In this document: positions 16,915 to 26,282 of the stretch, one piece after another
Numbering within the stretch: the first letter of the stretch is position 1
How the letters are laid out: the number at the start of each line of letters is the position of its first letter
Source of the DNA: Terribium retamae
Lineage (GTDB): Bacteria; Pseudomonadota; Alphaproteobacteria; Rhizobiales; Rhizobiaceae
Assembly: GCF_022347545.1 (NCBI RefSeq)
Contig: NZ_JAKREW010000023.1
Span: 1-64,000, forward strand
Direction: 5' to 3'
Length of the DNA: 64,000 nt
Translations under genes and position numbers: made by a program
Notes under the pieces: model-generated
What the model was told of the DNA's origin: nothing
The model's input: only the letters and a program-made list of their open reading frames with translations
Database searches by the model: none

Positions 16915-18886
16915 GCGCATCCCGTTGCCGATTCTGCTTTGGAGCGGGCTCGGGCTTTTCGCCTGCGCGCTTTTCGGCCGCAAGCTCGCCGTGCAGTGGT
17001 CAGGACTGCAATCAGGGGAGGTCGTGGATCTCGACCGCGTCATCCTGGTTTACGGCCTGCTGCCGAGGGCTGCCGTTGCCTTGCTTGCCGGGGCTGCGCT
17101 CGGGCTCTCGGGCCTGCTTCTGCAGCGCATATTGCGCAATCCACTGGCCGAACCTTCGACGCTGGGCATCTCCGCAGGCGCGCAGCTGGCGTTGGGGCTG
17201 GCAACACTCTACGTGCCTTCCATTGTCGAGCGGTCGTCCACCGCGGTGGCCTTCGCCGGCGGCCTCGTTGCCGTCGCGCTGATCCTTGCCCTGACCTGGC
17301 GACGCGGACTGGAACCTGTGTCGGTCGTTCTGGCTGGCATGATGGTGGCGCTGACCGCCAATGCCGCCGGCGCCGCCCTGATCCTGGCCAATGGCGACTA
17401 CCTGTTTTCCCTGTTCATCTGGGGTGGCGGCTCGCTCGTCCAGCAGGGCTGGGATCCCGCCATCGCCATCGGCTGGCGCCTGGCGCTCGGGCTTGGTGCC
17501 GCCGTCTTGCTGATGCGACCTCTCGCCATTCTCGGCCTTGACGATGTTGCGGCGCGGGGGCTCGGCCTGTCGCTTAATGCCAGCCGGTTCCTGCTGATTG
17601 CATTGGCGGTATGGCTGGCGGCCACGGTCGTGGCTGAAGTCGGCATCATCGGTTTCGTCGGCCTCGCCGCACCGGTGCTTGCGACGCTGTCCGGCGCGCG
17701 TTCGCTGAAACAGAAACTGGTCGCGGCCCCGCTGATCGGCGCGGTGCTGCTTTGGCTGACGGATGGCCTGGTGCAACTCGCTGCCGGGGCGGGCGGCGAA
17801 AGGGTGCCGACAGGTGCCGCCACCGCCTTGCTGGGCGGGCCGCTGCTTTTGTGGCTGCTGCCGCGCCTGCGCCTGTTCGAATGGCCCTCGCTGGATCGGC
17901 CTGCCCACACGCCGAAGCGTGTCGCCCGGCCCTGGCTGCGCATCGCCGTGCTTGGCGCGGCGGGCATCGTCACACTGGCGATTGCCCTGTTGCTAGGCCG
18001 GGGGCTGCAAGGATGGTCGCTTGCCAGCGATGGTGAGATGTTGGCCGATCTGGTGGCGTGGCGCCTGCCACGCGTTATCGTCGCCGCTACCTGCGGCGGC
18101 ATGCTCGCGGCGGCAGGCGTGGTCATTCAGCGGGTGACTTCCAACCCGCTGGCGAGCCCCGAGGTGTTGGGTATCGGCGCCGGCGCGGGCGCGGGGCTGG
18201 CGGCTGTTCTGTTGTTTGCGGGAAGCGCCGGGCTTGGCTGGCAGCTGGCCGGCTCCAGCACTGGGGCACTGGTAACGCTGACGGTGATCCTGGTCATTGC
18301 CGCGCGCGGAAACCTTGGTCCCGAACGCCTGCTGTTCGCCGGTATTGCGATGAACGCGCTGTGCAGCGCAGTTCTTGCCGCCGTCGTCGCGCTCGGTAAT
18401 GCGCAATCCTACAGGTTGCTGGGGTGGCTTACGGGCTCCACCATCCAGGCAACCTTCCTAGAGGCGTCGGTCGCCGCGATCGGTCTTGTCCTGATCACAG
18501 TCCCTCTTCTGGTGGCTGCCCGTTGGCTGGCGATCCTGCCTCTTGGCGCTGGCACGGCCCTTTCCGTCGGGCTTTCAGTTCGCCTGGCGCGCAACACGCT
18601 GATCCTGATAGCAGCATTCGCCAGCGCTCTTGCCGCCCAGTTTGTCGGCCCGCTCAGCTTTGCCGGCCTGATCGCGCCACATCTGGCGCGGATGATGGGG
18701 CTCGACCGTACCCGACCGCAACTGGCAGGCGCAGTCATCCTCGGCGCGTTGCTGATGATGGTGTCCGACTGGCTGTCGCGGATGCTCTTCTTTCCGTATC
18801 AGCTTCCCGTAGGTCTGTTCGCCTCGCTGTTGGGCGGGGTTTATCTGACCCTCCTGCTGGGCAGGGGCGTTGAACGCCGGGGCTGA
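16907..18886 (+). CDS. fhuB: Iron-siderophore ABC transporter, permease (FhuB type, tandem)
   Basis: Inner-membrane permease of 659 residues made of two homologous halves fused in tandem, as in FhuB. Each half has about ten hydrophobic segments and a copy of the LxxNPLAxPxxLGIxxGA motif: LRNPLAEPSTLGISAGAQ near residue 80 and SNPLASPEVLGIGAGAG near residue 415. Each also has the loop before the last helices that contacts FhuC (GFVGLAAP and SFAGLIAPHLARMM). The ATG at 16907 was chosen; the long frame upstream is an out-of-frame shadow of fhuD. It ends the operon; the downstream gap has no clear terminator. Confidence 0.94.
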   Translation: MARRIPLPILLWSGLGLFACALFGRKLAVQWSGLQSGEVVDLDRVILVYGLLPRAAVALLAGAALGLSGLLLQRILRNPLAEPSTLGISAGAQLALGLATLYVPSIVERSSTAVAFAGGLVAVALILALTWRRGLEPVSVVLAGMMVALTANAAGAALILANGDYLFSLFIWGGGSLVQQGWDPAIAIGWRLALGLGAAVLLMRPLAILGLDDVAARGLGLSLNASRFLLIALAVWLAATVVAEVGIIGFVGLAAPVLATLSGARSLKQKLVAAPLIGAVLLWLTDGLVQLAAGAGGERVPTGAATALLGGPLLLWLLPRLRLFEWPSLDRPAHTPKRVARPWLRIAVLGAAGIVTLAIALLLGRGLQGWSLASDGEMLADLVAWRLPRVIVAATCGGMLAAAGVVIQRVTSNPLASPEVLGIGAGAGAGLAAVLLFAGSAGLGWQLAGSSTGALVTLTVILVIAARGNLGPERLLFAGIAMNALCSAVLAAVVALGNAQSYRLLGWLTGSTIQATFLEASVAAIGLVLITVPLLVAARWLAILPLGAGTALSVGLSVRLARNTLILIAAFASALAAQFVGPLSFAGLIAPHLARMMGLDRTRPQLAGAVILGALLMMVSDWLSRMLFFPYQLPVGLFASLLGGVYLTLLLGRGVERRG

Positions 18887-19122
18887 ACGATAAAGGGAGC
18901 GACGCCAACTTTGGCCGGTTGAAATGGCGCTCGCTCGGGTTGGACCCAAATCGATCGACGCCGACGCGGTGCATCGATTGTCAGGATAGGCGCGGGTTGA
19001 ACGTCTGTTCCGGATAAAAATATTGCGCTCCCCCGCCATCTTATGAAACCGTATGCCCCGACTGTCCGTTCGGGTCGTGCAATAGCAGGATCGCTTTGGT
19101 TTCATCACAGGGGTTTGCCGTC
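18887..19122. other. Intergenic region fhuB-osmF
   Basis: 236 bases without a gene. An AT-rich patch (GATAAAAATATTG near 19014) may carry the promoter of the osmoprotectant operon; AGGGG at 19109 is the likely ribosome binding site. Nothing else stands out. Confidence 0.4.
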
Positions 19123-20037
19123 ATGTCTTCAACCAGATTTTTAGCCGGTGCGCTTGTGGCACTCGGCCTTTCCATTGCTTCCGCAAACGCTGCCGATGTC
19201 GTCGTCTCTTCGAAGATCGATACCGAGGGCGGCGTACTGGGCAACATCATCCAGTCGGTTTTGAACGCCAACGGTATCAAGACCGTCGATCGTATCCAGC
19301 TTGGCGCAACACCGGTGGTCCGCAAGGCGATCATCGCGGGGGAGATCGATATCTATCCCGAATATACCGGCAACGCCGCCTTCTTCTTTGAGAAGGCCGA
19401 CGATCCTGTCTGGAAGGACGCCGCGAAGGGTTATGCCGAGGCCAAGAAGCTCGATTACGACGCCAACAAGGTCGTCTGGCTGACGCCATCGCCGGCTAAC
19501 AACACGTGGGCGATCGCGTTGCGCAAGGATGTCACCGACGCCAACAAGCTGGCCTCGCTGTCGGACTTTGGCAAATACGTGTCGGGCGGTGGCAAGGTCG
19601 TGTTGGCGGCTTCTTCCGAGTTCGTCAATTCGGCGGCTGCTCTGCCTGCCTTCCAGACCACCTATGGCTTCACATTGAAGCCGGATCAGCTCATCACGCT
19701 TTCGGGCGGTGACACGGCTGCCACCATTGCGGCCGCCGCGAACCAGACCAATGGCGCCAATGCAGCGATGGTCTACGGCACCGACGGTGGCATTCAACCA
19801 TCCGGCCTTGTGGTGCTGACCGACGACAAGAATGTGCAGCCCGTCTACCAGCCGGCGCCGATCATCCGCGAAGCGGTGCTCAAGGAGAACCCGAAGATCG
19901 AAGAAGTGCTGAAGCCGGTTTTCGAGAAGCTCGACCTCGTTACGCTACAGGAGCTGAACGGTCGCGTGCAGGTTGGCGGTGAGCCGGCCAAGGCCGTCGC
20001 GGAAGACTTCCTGAAGAAGAACGGCTTCCTCAAATAG
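19123..20037 (+). CDS. osmF: Osmoprotectant ABC transporter, substrate-binding protein (OsmF/YehZ type)
   Basis: Periplasmic binding protein of the OpuAC/ProX superfamily, 304 residues. A signal peptide of about 23 residues ends SANA-AD. The mature protein has the type II binding-protein features VVSSKIDTEGGVLGN near its start and IYPEYTGNAAFFF around residues 80-92. Length and gene order match E. coli yehZYXW (OsmF), which takes up quaternary amines with low affinity. Glycine betaine or a related compound is the likely substrate, but not certain. Confidence 0.88.
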   Translation: MSSTRFLAGALVALGLSIASANAADVVVSSKIDTEGGVLGNIIQSVLNANGIKTVDRIQLGATPVVRKAIIAGEIDIYPEYTGNAAFFFEKADDPVWKDAAKGYAEAKKLDYDANKVVWLTPSPANNTWAIALRKDVTDANKLASLSDFGKYVSGGGKVVLAASSEFVNSAAALPAFQTTYGFTLKPDQLITLSGGDTAATIAAAANQTNGANAAMVYGTDGGIQPSGLVVLTDDKNVQPVYQPAPIIREAVLKENPKIEEVLKPVFEKLDLVTLQELNGRVQVGGEPAKAVAEDFLKKNGFLK

Positions 20038-20091
20038 GGAGCGGTTCCGGCGCGCGCGGCCCCGCGCGCCGGACCTGAAGGAAACAGGATC

Positions 20092-21258
20092 GTGGCCATT
20101 CGCTTCGACAAGCTGGGTGTGGTGATTGCCGCGATTGCCGCCTATGCGGCCTTCCTGGCTCCCTTCGCCACCTTCCGCGCCAACCGCATCGTGCCCGGCG
20201 AGGGACGTCTTATCCTCGACGCGCTTCCAGCGGTCAGCGGGCCATTGTTGCTGGCGCTTGTCGTCGTCGCAATCGTCGTGGCGTTGCTGAAGACGCCGCT
20301 GGCTTGGCGGCTGGTCGTCAGTGTTGTTTTGCTGGTGGCGCTCGCTCTCGCCATCGGCATGGCGGGCGGGTTTCTTACGCCGCCTGGCAACACCTTCGCC
20401 CGCGTTTCGCCAGCTTCCGGCTTCTGGTTGCTGATCTTCGCTTTCACGCTGCTGCTGGCAGACGTGCTGACACGGCTCGAACTCTCGCCATTTGTACGTC
20501 TCGCCGTCCTTTTGATCGCTGCGGTGGCGGTCGGTATGCTGTTGGCTTCCGGAGCCTGGGACAGCCTTTCCATTCTCAAGGAATATGCGAATCGTGCCGA
20601 CACCTTTTGGGCGGAGGCGCGCAAGCACGTGACACTGGCGCTGGGATCGTTGCTGGCTGCGGTGGTCGTCGGCTTGCCGCTCGGCATTCTCTGCCACAGG
20701 GTCGAGGCGCTGCGGGCAGGGGTGCTCAATGTGCTCAACATCATCCAGACCATCCCTTCGATCGCACTGTTCGGCATGCTGATCGGTCCGCTTGGCTGGG
20801 TGGCGCTGCATGTGCCGGGAGCATCCGCGATCGGTATTCGTGGCATCGGCACAGCTCCGGCCTTCGTGGCATTGTTCCTCTATTCGCTGCTGCCGGTGGT
20901 TGCGAACACGGTGGTAGGCCTTGCCGGTGTACCGAAGGCGGCCAACGAGGCTGCGCGCGGCATGGGCATGACGGATTGGCAACGCCTGTCTGGCGTAGAG
21001 TTCCCGCTCGCCTTCCCGGTGATTCTGACCGGCATCCGTATCGTGCTGGTGCAGAATATCGGTCTTGCCACCATTGCCGCTCTCATCGGCGGAGGCGGCT
21101 TCGGCGTCTTCGTCTTTCAGGGTGTTGGCCAGACGGCGATGGATCTGGTGCTGCTCGGTGCTGTGCCGACCGTGGCGCTGGCCTTCGCGGCGGGCATCGT
21201 GCTCGATGCCATCATCGAACTCACCGCAACAGCCAGGCGCAAGGAAGCGGTCGCATGA
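20092..21258 (+). CDS. yehY: Osmoprotectant ABC transporter, permease (YehY type)
   Basis: A 388-residue permease. The N-terminal ~165 residues form extra hydrophobic segments not found in ordinary betaine permeases, and the C-terminal half is a BPD-type domain with the EAA loop (ANEAARGMGMTDWQRLSGVEFPLA). This two-part build and length match YehY of E. coli. It starts with GTG after GGAAACAGGA. The stop overlaps the ATPase start by four bases. Confidence 0.88.
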   Translation: MAIRFDKLGVVIAAIAAYAAFLAPFATFRANRIVPGEGRLILDALPAVSGPLLLALVVVAIVVALLKTPLAWRLVVSVVLLVALALAIGMAGGFLTPPGNTFARVSPASGFWLLIFAFTLLLADVLTRLELSPFVRLAVLLIAAVAVGMLLASGAWDSLSILKEYANRADTFWAEARKHVTLALGSLLAAVVVGLPLGILCHRVEALRAGVLNVLNIIQTIPSIALFGMLIGPLGWVALHVPGASAIGIRGIGTAPAFVALFLYSLLPVVANTVVGLAGVPKAANEAARGMGMTDWQRLSGVEFPLAFPVILTGIRIVLVQNIGLATIAALIGGGGFGVFVFQGVGQTAMDLVLLGAVPTVALAFAAGIVLDAIIELTATARRKEAVA

Positions 21259-22193
21259 TCGAAATCGAAAACATCACCAAGCGCTACGACAAGCAGACCG
21301 TCGTCAATGACGTCTCGATGGTGGTCGAACCGCGCACGATTGCGGCGATCGTCGGCACCTCCGGCTCGGGCAAGACAACACTGCTTCGCATGATCAACCG
21401 CCTAGTCGAACCAACCTCCGGCACGATCAAGCTCGATGGTGTCGACAACCATTCGCTGCCCGACTACGAGCTGCGTCGCTCCATCGGTTATGCGATCCAG
21501 GGACATGGTCTGTTTCCGCATCGTACCGTGGCGCAAAATATTGCCACCGTACCGTTGCTGCTCGGCTGGGACAGGGAGCGTATCGACGAGCGCGTCGATG
21601 AATTGTTGAAGCTTTTCCAGCTCGATCCTGCCGATTTCGGCCCGCGCTATCCGCACGAATTGTCAGGTGGCCAGCAGCAGCGCGTCGGCGTCGCGCGCGC
21701 ACTCGCTGCCAAGCCCAATGTGCTGTTGATGGATGAGCCGTTCGGTGCGCTCGATCCGATCATCCGCACCAAGGCACAGGAAGACCTGCTCGCCATCCAG
21801 AAGCATTTCGGCACCACGATCATACTGGTCACGCACGATATGGAAGAAGCCGTGCATCTCGGCCACAAGATCGCCGTCATGGACGGCGGCAAGTTGGTGC
21901 AATACGCCAGGCCTGCCGAAATCTTGGCAAAACCCGCAAGTTCTTTCGTCGAGACGCTGGTAGGCTCGTCCGAGCGGCCATTTCGGCTCCTCTCACTCGG
22001 CCGTGTCGGGGATGCGGTGGAGAAGGGCAGTGCGGAAGGCGAGGCCATTCCCGCAGATGCCAGCCAGCGCGACGCACTGGCCGAGCTGCTTTGGACCGGC
22101 AAGCCGGCGTTGCCGGTCAAGGACACCGACGGCAAGGCGCTTGGCCGTGTCACCGTCGACGGCCTGGTGAAGCTCGCGGCGAGGCCGGCATGA
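21255..22193 (+). CDS. yehX: Osmoprotectant ABC transporter, ATP-binding protein (YehX type)
   Basis: ATPase of 312 residues with Walker A GTSGSGKTT (34-42), Q-loop near IQGHGLFPH, signature LSGGQ (136-140), Walker B VLLMDEPFGALDP (about 156-168) and THDMEEA switch. The C-terminal ~70 residues form a short regulatory tail of the kind seen in OpuA-like ATPases. It overlaps both neighbours by four bases, so the four genes are one tight operon. The long frame reaching back to 20304 is a shadow of yehY. Confidence 0.92.
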   Translation: MIEIENITKRYDKQTVVNDVSMVVEPRTIAAIVGTSGSGKTTLLRMINRLVEPTSGTIKLDGVDNHSLPDYELRRSIGYAIQGHGLFPHRTVAQNIATVPLLLGWDRERIDERVDELLKLFQLDPADFGPRYPHELSGGQQQRVGVARALAAKPNVLLMDEPFGALDPIIRTKAQEDLLAIQKHFGTTIILVTHDMEEAVHLGHKIAVMDGGKLVQYARPAEILAKPASSFVETLVGSSERPFRLLSLGRVGDAVEKGSAEGEAIPADASQRDALAELLWTGKPALPVKDTDGKALGRVTVDGLVKLAARPA

Positions 22194-22939
22194 AGGTTTT
22201 CCTGCCGGCAGCATTGCGTATTGTCCTGCTGGTCCTCCTGGTGGCGTTCATCGTCTATCCGGGCTGGTTTGAACCTTTGTTCAAACCACTTACGGAAAAC
22301 AATGCGCCGGCCATCTACAATCAGGGCAGCCTGTTGTCGCTGACGCTGCAACATCTCGGCACTGTGGCTGTAGCAACCATCGCCGCGATCGTAGTGGCTA
22401 TCAGCCTTGCCATTCTGGTGACCCGGCCCTTCGGCGCCGAATTCCTGCCGTTGTCGCGCTCGCTGGTCAATATCGGACAGACCTTTCCGCCGGTGGCGGT
22501 GCTGGCACTGGCCGTACCGGCGGTGGGCTTCGGTGAAAAGCCGACGCTGATCGCCCTGTTCCTCTACGGCTTGTTGCCGATCTTCGAAAACGCGCTGACC
22601 GGGCTCACCACGCTGCCCGCCAATGTCGTGGAGGCTGCGCGTGGCGCCGGCATGACCAACCGGCAGAAGTTGCTCAGAGTGGAATTGCCGTTGAGTTTGC
22701 CCGTCATCCTTGCCGGAATCCGACTGTCGGTGGTGATTAGTCTGGCCACGGCTACCATCGGATCCACGGTTGCGGCCAAGACCCTGGGCGAGGTCATCAT
22801 TGCGGGGCTTATCTCCAACAACCTCGCCTTTGTCGTCCAGGGCGGCCTCATTGTCGCTGGCCTTGCCGTCTTCATCTATGACGGGTTGATGGCGCTGGAA
22901 CGTGTCGCTGCAAGACGTATGGGTCAAACGGTCAGCTAG
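22190..22939 (+). CDS. yehW: Osmoprotectant ABC transporter, permease (YehW type)
   Basis: Second permease of the importer, 249 residues, with about six hydrophobic segments and the EAA loop VVEAARGAGMTNRQKLLRVELPLS. It matches YehW in size and place, after the ATPase. Together with the 388-residue permease it would form a heterodimeric channel. Confidence 0.92.
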   Translation: MKVFLPAALRIVLLVLLVAFIVYPGWFEPLFKPLTENNAPAIYNQGSLLSLTLQHLGTVAVATIAAIVVAISLAILVTRPFGAEFLPLSRSLVNIGQTFPPVAVLALAVPAVGFGEKPTLIALFLYGLLPIFENALTGLTTLPANVVEAARGAGMTNRQKLLRVELPLSLPVILAGIRLSVVISLATATIGSTVAAKTLGEVIIAGLISNNLAFVVQGGLIVAGLAVFIYDGLMALERVAARRMGQTVS

Positions 22940-22965
22940 CCACGGCCACCATTACCGGTGCTTTT

Positions 22966-23283
22966 TCAGCGCCTTGCGGACGTTGCCGGGTAGTCGAGCG
23001 TGATTTCCAATTTTGCAGAAGTCCCGCTGGCCATCCACCGGCGGCGGATGATGGAAAAGTCGTGGCGCACGCCGCTGCCGGCCTCCAACGACACAAGATC
23101 GCCGGCCGCGCAGCTTTCCGGTAGCCGCAGTGAAACCAGTTCCGTCAGATCGTGAGCCTGCGCGTGACGTTCCGCACTCGTGGTCAAGACAATCGTCGTT
23201 GCATTTCTTGCGTGTTCGACGGGACTCGGTGATCTTGCTTTGCCGTGACCAGAATCATCGAAAGCAGAAGGGGCTTTTGCCAT
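22966..23283 (-). CDS. Unrecognised small protein
   Basis: An open frame with strongly coding-like third positions in its distal part. The last ~65 residues look like a folded domain: TELVSLRLPES, AGDLVSLEAGSG, RHDFSIIRRRW, LEITLDYPA. I do not recognise the family. The ATG at 23283 overlaps the divergent DUF2165 start through a shared CATG, so the true start is probably internal, for example a TTG near 23188; the first ~30 residues are then spurious. No clear ribosome binding site was found. Confidence 0.45.
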   Translation of the reverse strand: MAKAPSAFDDSGHGKARSPSPVEHARNATTIVLTTSAERHAQAHDLTELVSLRLPESCAAGDLVSLEAGSGVRHDFSIIRRRWMASGTSAKLEITLDYPATSARR

Positions 23284-23779
23284 GACGTCACGTCTCTCCA
23301 AGATCATCATGTGCCTGTGTCTGGCGGCGTTCGCCTTCCTCGTCGCCTTTGGCAACATCACCGACTATGGCTCGAACTTTGCCTTTGTCCAGCATGTGCT
23401 TTCCATGGATACAACCTTTCCGGGCAATGCGCTGATGTACCGTTCGATCACCAATCCTGCGCTTTGGACTGCAGGTTATTGGCTGATCATCTTCGGCGAG
23501 GCGCTGACCTGCGTGCTCTTCCTGATCGCTGCCTGGAACCTGTGGAGTGCCCGCAAGGCGAGCGGTCAAACATTCAACGATGCCAAGAAATTCGCCATCA
23601 TCGCCACCACCATGGGCTTCCTGGTCTGGTACTTCGGCTTCATGGTCGTTGGCGGCGAATGGTTCGCAATGTGGCAATCGCAAACCTGGAACGGTCAGGA
23701 AGCCGCCTTCAAGTTCTACATGACCATGCTTGTCGTTCTGATCTACATCATGCAACCAGACAGCGATCTCCAGCAGTAG
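23282..23779 (+). CDS. DUF2165 small integral membrane protein
   Basis: A 165-residue membrane protein with four hydrophobic segments. Segments typical of DUF2165 are FGNITDYGSNFAFVQHVLSMDTTF after helix 1 and FMVVGGEWFAMWQS before the last helix. Function unknown; the family is a predicted small inner-membrane protein. The ATG at 23282 shares bases with the ATG of the minus-strand ORF opposite. AAAGCAGAAGGGG upstream provides a ribosome binding site. Confidence 0.88.
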   Translation: MTSRLSKIIMCLCLAAFAFLVAFGNITDYGSNFAFVQHVLSMDTTFPGNALMYRSITNPALWTAGYWLIIFGEALTCVLFLIAAWNLWSARKASGQTFNDAKKFAIIATTMGFLVWYFGFMVVGGEWFAMWQSQTWNGQEAAFKFYMTMLVVLIYIMQPDSDLQQ

Positions 23780-24042
23780 CGGCGTTATAGACGGCGTTGC
23801 GTGTCCGACTGAAAAACCTTGTCCTAATCAGTGATGCGCGGGCTGAGCGGCCGGTTGGTTTGCCGGGGCGCGGTAAACTGTCGCAGGCAAATGCGGGCAA
23901 ATGTCGCACGCCGGCTTGACGGTCTGGACCACGGCTTTGCATAAATCGATCGAGGGGTCGGGATTCCGCTCGGGAGTCTCGGTTCGGTTCCACGGCCTGG
24001 GGAGGAGGTCTGCCGGGCCATAGATCGAGGAATAATCCGCAA

Positions 24043-26181
24043 ATGACCATGCTTTATGTCGTCATCCTCTGCGGCGTGCTTTCGGTCGTCTATGCCATCT
24101 GGGCTACACAGTCCGTGCTGGCGTCCGACCAGGGCAACGCGCGCATGCAGGAAATCGCCGCGGCTATCCGCGAGGGTGCGCAGGCCTATCTGGCGCGCCA
24201 ATACACCACCATCGCCATCGTCGGGGTCGTCGTGTTCCTGCTGGCCTGGTGGCTGCTGTCGGGTACCGCTGCCATCGGCTTCCTGATCGGTGCTGTGCTT
24301 TCGGGCGCGGCAGGCTTCATAGGCATGCACGTTTCGGTGCGCGCCAATGTGCGCACGGCGCAGGCCGCGTCGAACAGCCTTTCGGCCGGCCTCGACATCG
24401 CCTTCAAATCGGGTGCCATCACCGGCATGCTGGTCGCAGGTTTGGCGCTGCTCGGCGTCTCCGTCTACTACTGGGTACTGACCGGTCCGCTGGGCCTGGC
24501 TCCCGGCGACCGTACCGTTATCGACTCGCTGGTGGCTTTGGGCTTCGGCGCTTCGTTGATTTCGATCTTCGCGCGTCTCGGCGGCGGCATCTTCACCAAG
24601 GGTGCCGACGTCGGCGGTGATCTCGTCGGCAAGGTGGAAGCCGGCATCCCGGAGGATGATCCACGCAATCCCGCTACCATCGCTGACAATGTCGGCGACA
24701 ATGTCGGCGACTGCGCGGGCATGGCTGCCGACCTGTTCGAGACCTATGCCGTGACCGTGGTCGCCACCATGGTCCTGGCCGCCATCTTCTTTGCCGGCAC
24801 CGATGTTCTGTCCAGCATGATGCTTTATCCGCTCGTCATCTGCGGCGCCTGCATCATCACGTCCATAGTCGGCACGTTCTTCGTGAAGCTCGGCGCCAAC
24901 GGTTCAATCATGGGCGCGCTCTACAAGGGCCTGATCGTCACCGGCATCCTGTCGATCGTCGGATTGGGCGCCGCAACCTCCATGACCATAGGCTGGGGGA
25001 CGATCGGTACCGGCGCGCATGTCGTGACCGGCACGAACCTGTTCATCTGCGGCCTGATCGGCTTGCTGGTGACGGCACTGATCGTGGTGATCACCGAATA
25101 TTATACCGGTACCAACAAGCGCCCGGTCAATTCGATCGCCCAGGCATCCGTGACAGGTCACGGTACCAACGTCATCCAGGGCCTCGCGGTCTCGCTGGAA
25201 TCCACGGCGCTACCGGCCATTGTCATCGTCGGCGGCATTATCGCCACCTTCCAACTGGCAGGCCTGTTCGGTACGGCGATCGCCGTCACCACCATGCTGG
25301 GTCTCGCTGGGATGATCGTGGCGCTCGACGCCTTCGGCCCGGTAACCGACAATGCCGGCGGTATCGCCGAAATGTCGGGCCTGCCGAGCGAAGTGCGCCA
25401 TTCGACCGACGCATTGGACGCCGTCGGCAACACGACCAAGGCCGTCACCAAGGGCTACGCCATCGGTTCGGCCGGCCTCGGCGCGCTGGTCCTGTTCGCC
25501 GCTTATTCGAACGACCTGCAATATTTCGCAGCCAACGCCGCGCAATATCCGTACTTCTCCGATCTCGGCACGGTCTCCTTCGACCTGTCGAACCCCTATG
25601 TGGTCGCCGGCCTGATCTTCGGCGGTCTCATCCCATATCTCTTCGGCGGCATTGCCATGACGGCGGTCGGCCGGGCGGCCGGCTCCATCGTGGAAGAGGT
25701 GCGCCGCCAGTTCCGCGAAGATCCGGGCATCATGAAAGGCACGTCCAAGCCCAACTATGCACGCGCGGTCGACCTTCTGACCAAGGCAGCAATCAAGGAA
25801 ATGATCATTCCCTCGCTGTTGCCGGTGCTTGCGCCGCTGGTTGTCTACTATGGCGTGCTTTTGATCTCCGGCTCCAAGGCGTCGGCTTTCGCGGCCCTTG
25901 GAGCGTCGCTGCTTGGCGTCATCGTCAACGGCCTGTTCGTGGCCATTTCGATGACCTCCGGTGGCGGCGCATGGGACAACGCCAAGAAGTCGTTCGAGGA
26001 CGGTTTTGTCGACAAGGATGGTGTGAAGCATCTGAAGGGCTCGGAAGCCCACAAGGCTTCCGTAACCGGTGATACGGTCGGCGATCCCTACAAGGATACC
26101 GCCGGTCCGGCCGTCAATCCGGCCATCAAAATCACCAACATCGTCGCGCTGCTGCTGCTGGCTGTACTGGCTCACAGCTAA
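24043..26181 (+). CDS. hppA: Proton-translocating pyrophosphatase (K+-independent type)
   Basis: Membrane pump that hydrolyses pyrophosphate and moves protons out of the cytoplasm (or into acidocalcisomes). The 712-residue protein has about 16 transmembrane helices, the pyrophosphate-binding DVGGDLVGKVEAGIPEDDPRN around residue 190 and the second acidic site DNAGGIAEMSGL. The GNTTKA motif has lysine at residue 466; in this family lysine here marks potassium-independent enzymes and alanine potassium-dependent ones. GAGG about 12 bases before the ATG serves as ribosome binding site. Single-gene unit ended by a strong hairpin. Confidence 0.96.
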   Translation: MTMLYVVILCGVLSVVYAIWATQSVLASDQGNARMQEIAAAIREGAQAYLARQYTTIAIVGVVVFLLAWWLLSGTAAIGFLIGAVLSGAAGFIGMHVSVRANVRTAQAASNSLSAGLDIAFKSGAITGMLVAGLALLGVSVYYWVLTGPLGLAPGDRTVIDSLVALGFGASLISIFARLGGGIFTKGADVGGDLVGKVEAGIPEDDPRNPATIADNVGDNVGDCAGMAADLFETYAVTVVATMVLAAIFFAGTDVLSSMMLYPLVICGACIITSIVGTFFVKLGANGSIMGALYKGLIVTGILSIVGLGAATSMTIGWGTIGTGAHVVTGTNLFICGLIGLLVTALIVVITEYYTGTNKRPVNSIAQASVTGHGTNVIQGLAVSLESTALPAIVIVGGIIATFQLAGLFGTAIAVTTMLGLAGMIVALDAFGPVTDNAGGIAEMSGLPSEVRHSTDALDAVGNTTKAVTKGYAIGSAGLGALVLFAAYSNDLQYFAANAAQYPYFSDLGTVSFDLSNPYVVAGLIFGGLIPYLFGGIAMTAVGRAAGSIVEEVRRQFREDPGIMKGTSKPNYARAVDLLTKAAIKEMIIPSLLPVLAPLVVYYGVLLISGSKASAFAALGASLLGVIVNGLFVAISMTSGGGAWDNAKKSFEDGFVDKDGVKHLKGSEAHKASVTGDTVGDPYKDTAGPAVNPAIKITNIVALLLLAVLAHS

Positions 26182-26207
26182 GCCTGTCTGAATTCGGTCC
26201 GAAAACC

Positions 26208-26239
26208 AAGAACCCGCGGGATCGCTCCCGCGGGTTCTT
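26208..26239. terminator. Bidirectional terminator between hppA and bamE
   Basis: Perfect 14-base stem AAGAACCCGCGGGA / TCCCGCGGGTTCTT with loop TCGC (26222-26225), followed by T on the plus strand. It lies between two converging genes and can serve both. Confidence 0.9.
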
Positions 26240-26282
26240 TCGTTTCATGCGTTCGGCCGTTGCTGGCCGCACTGCCGATGGA

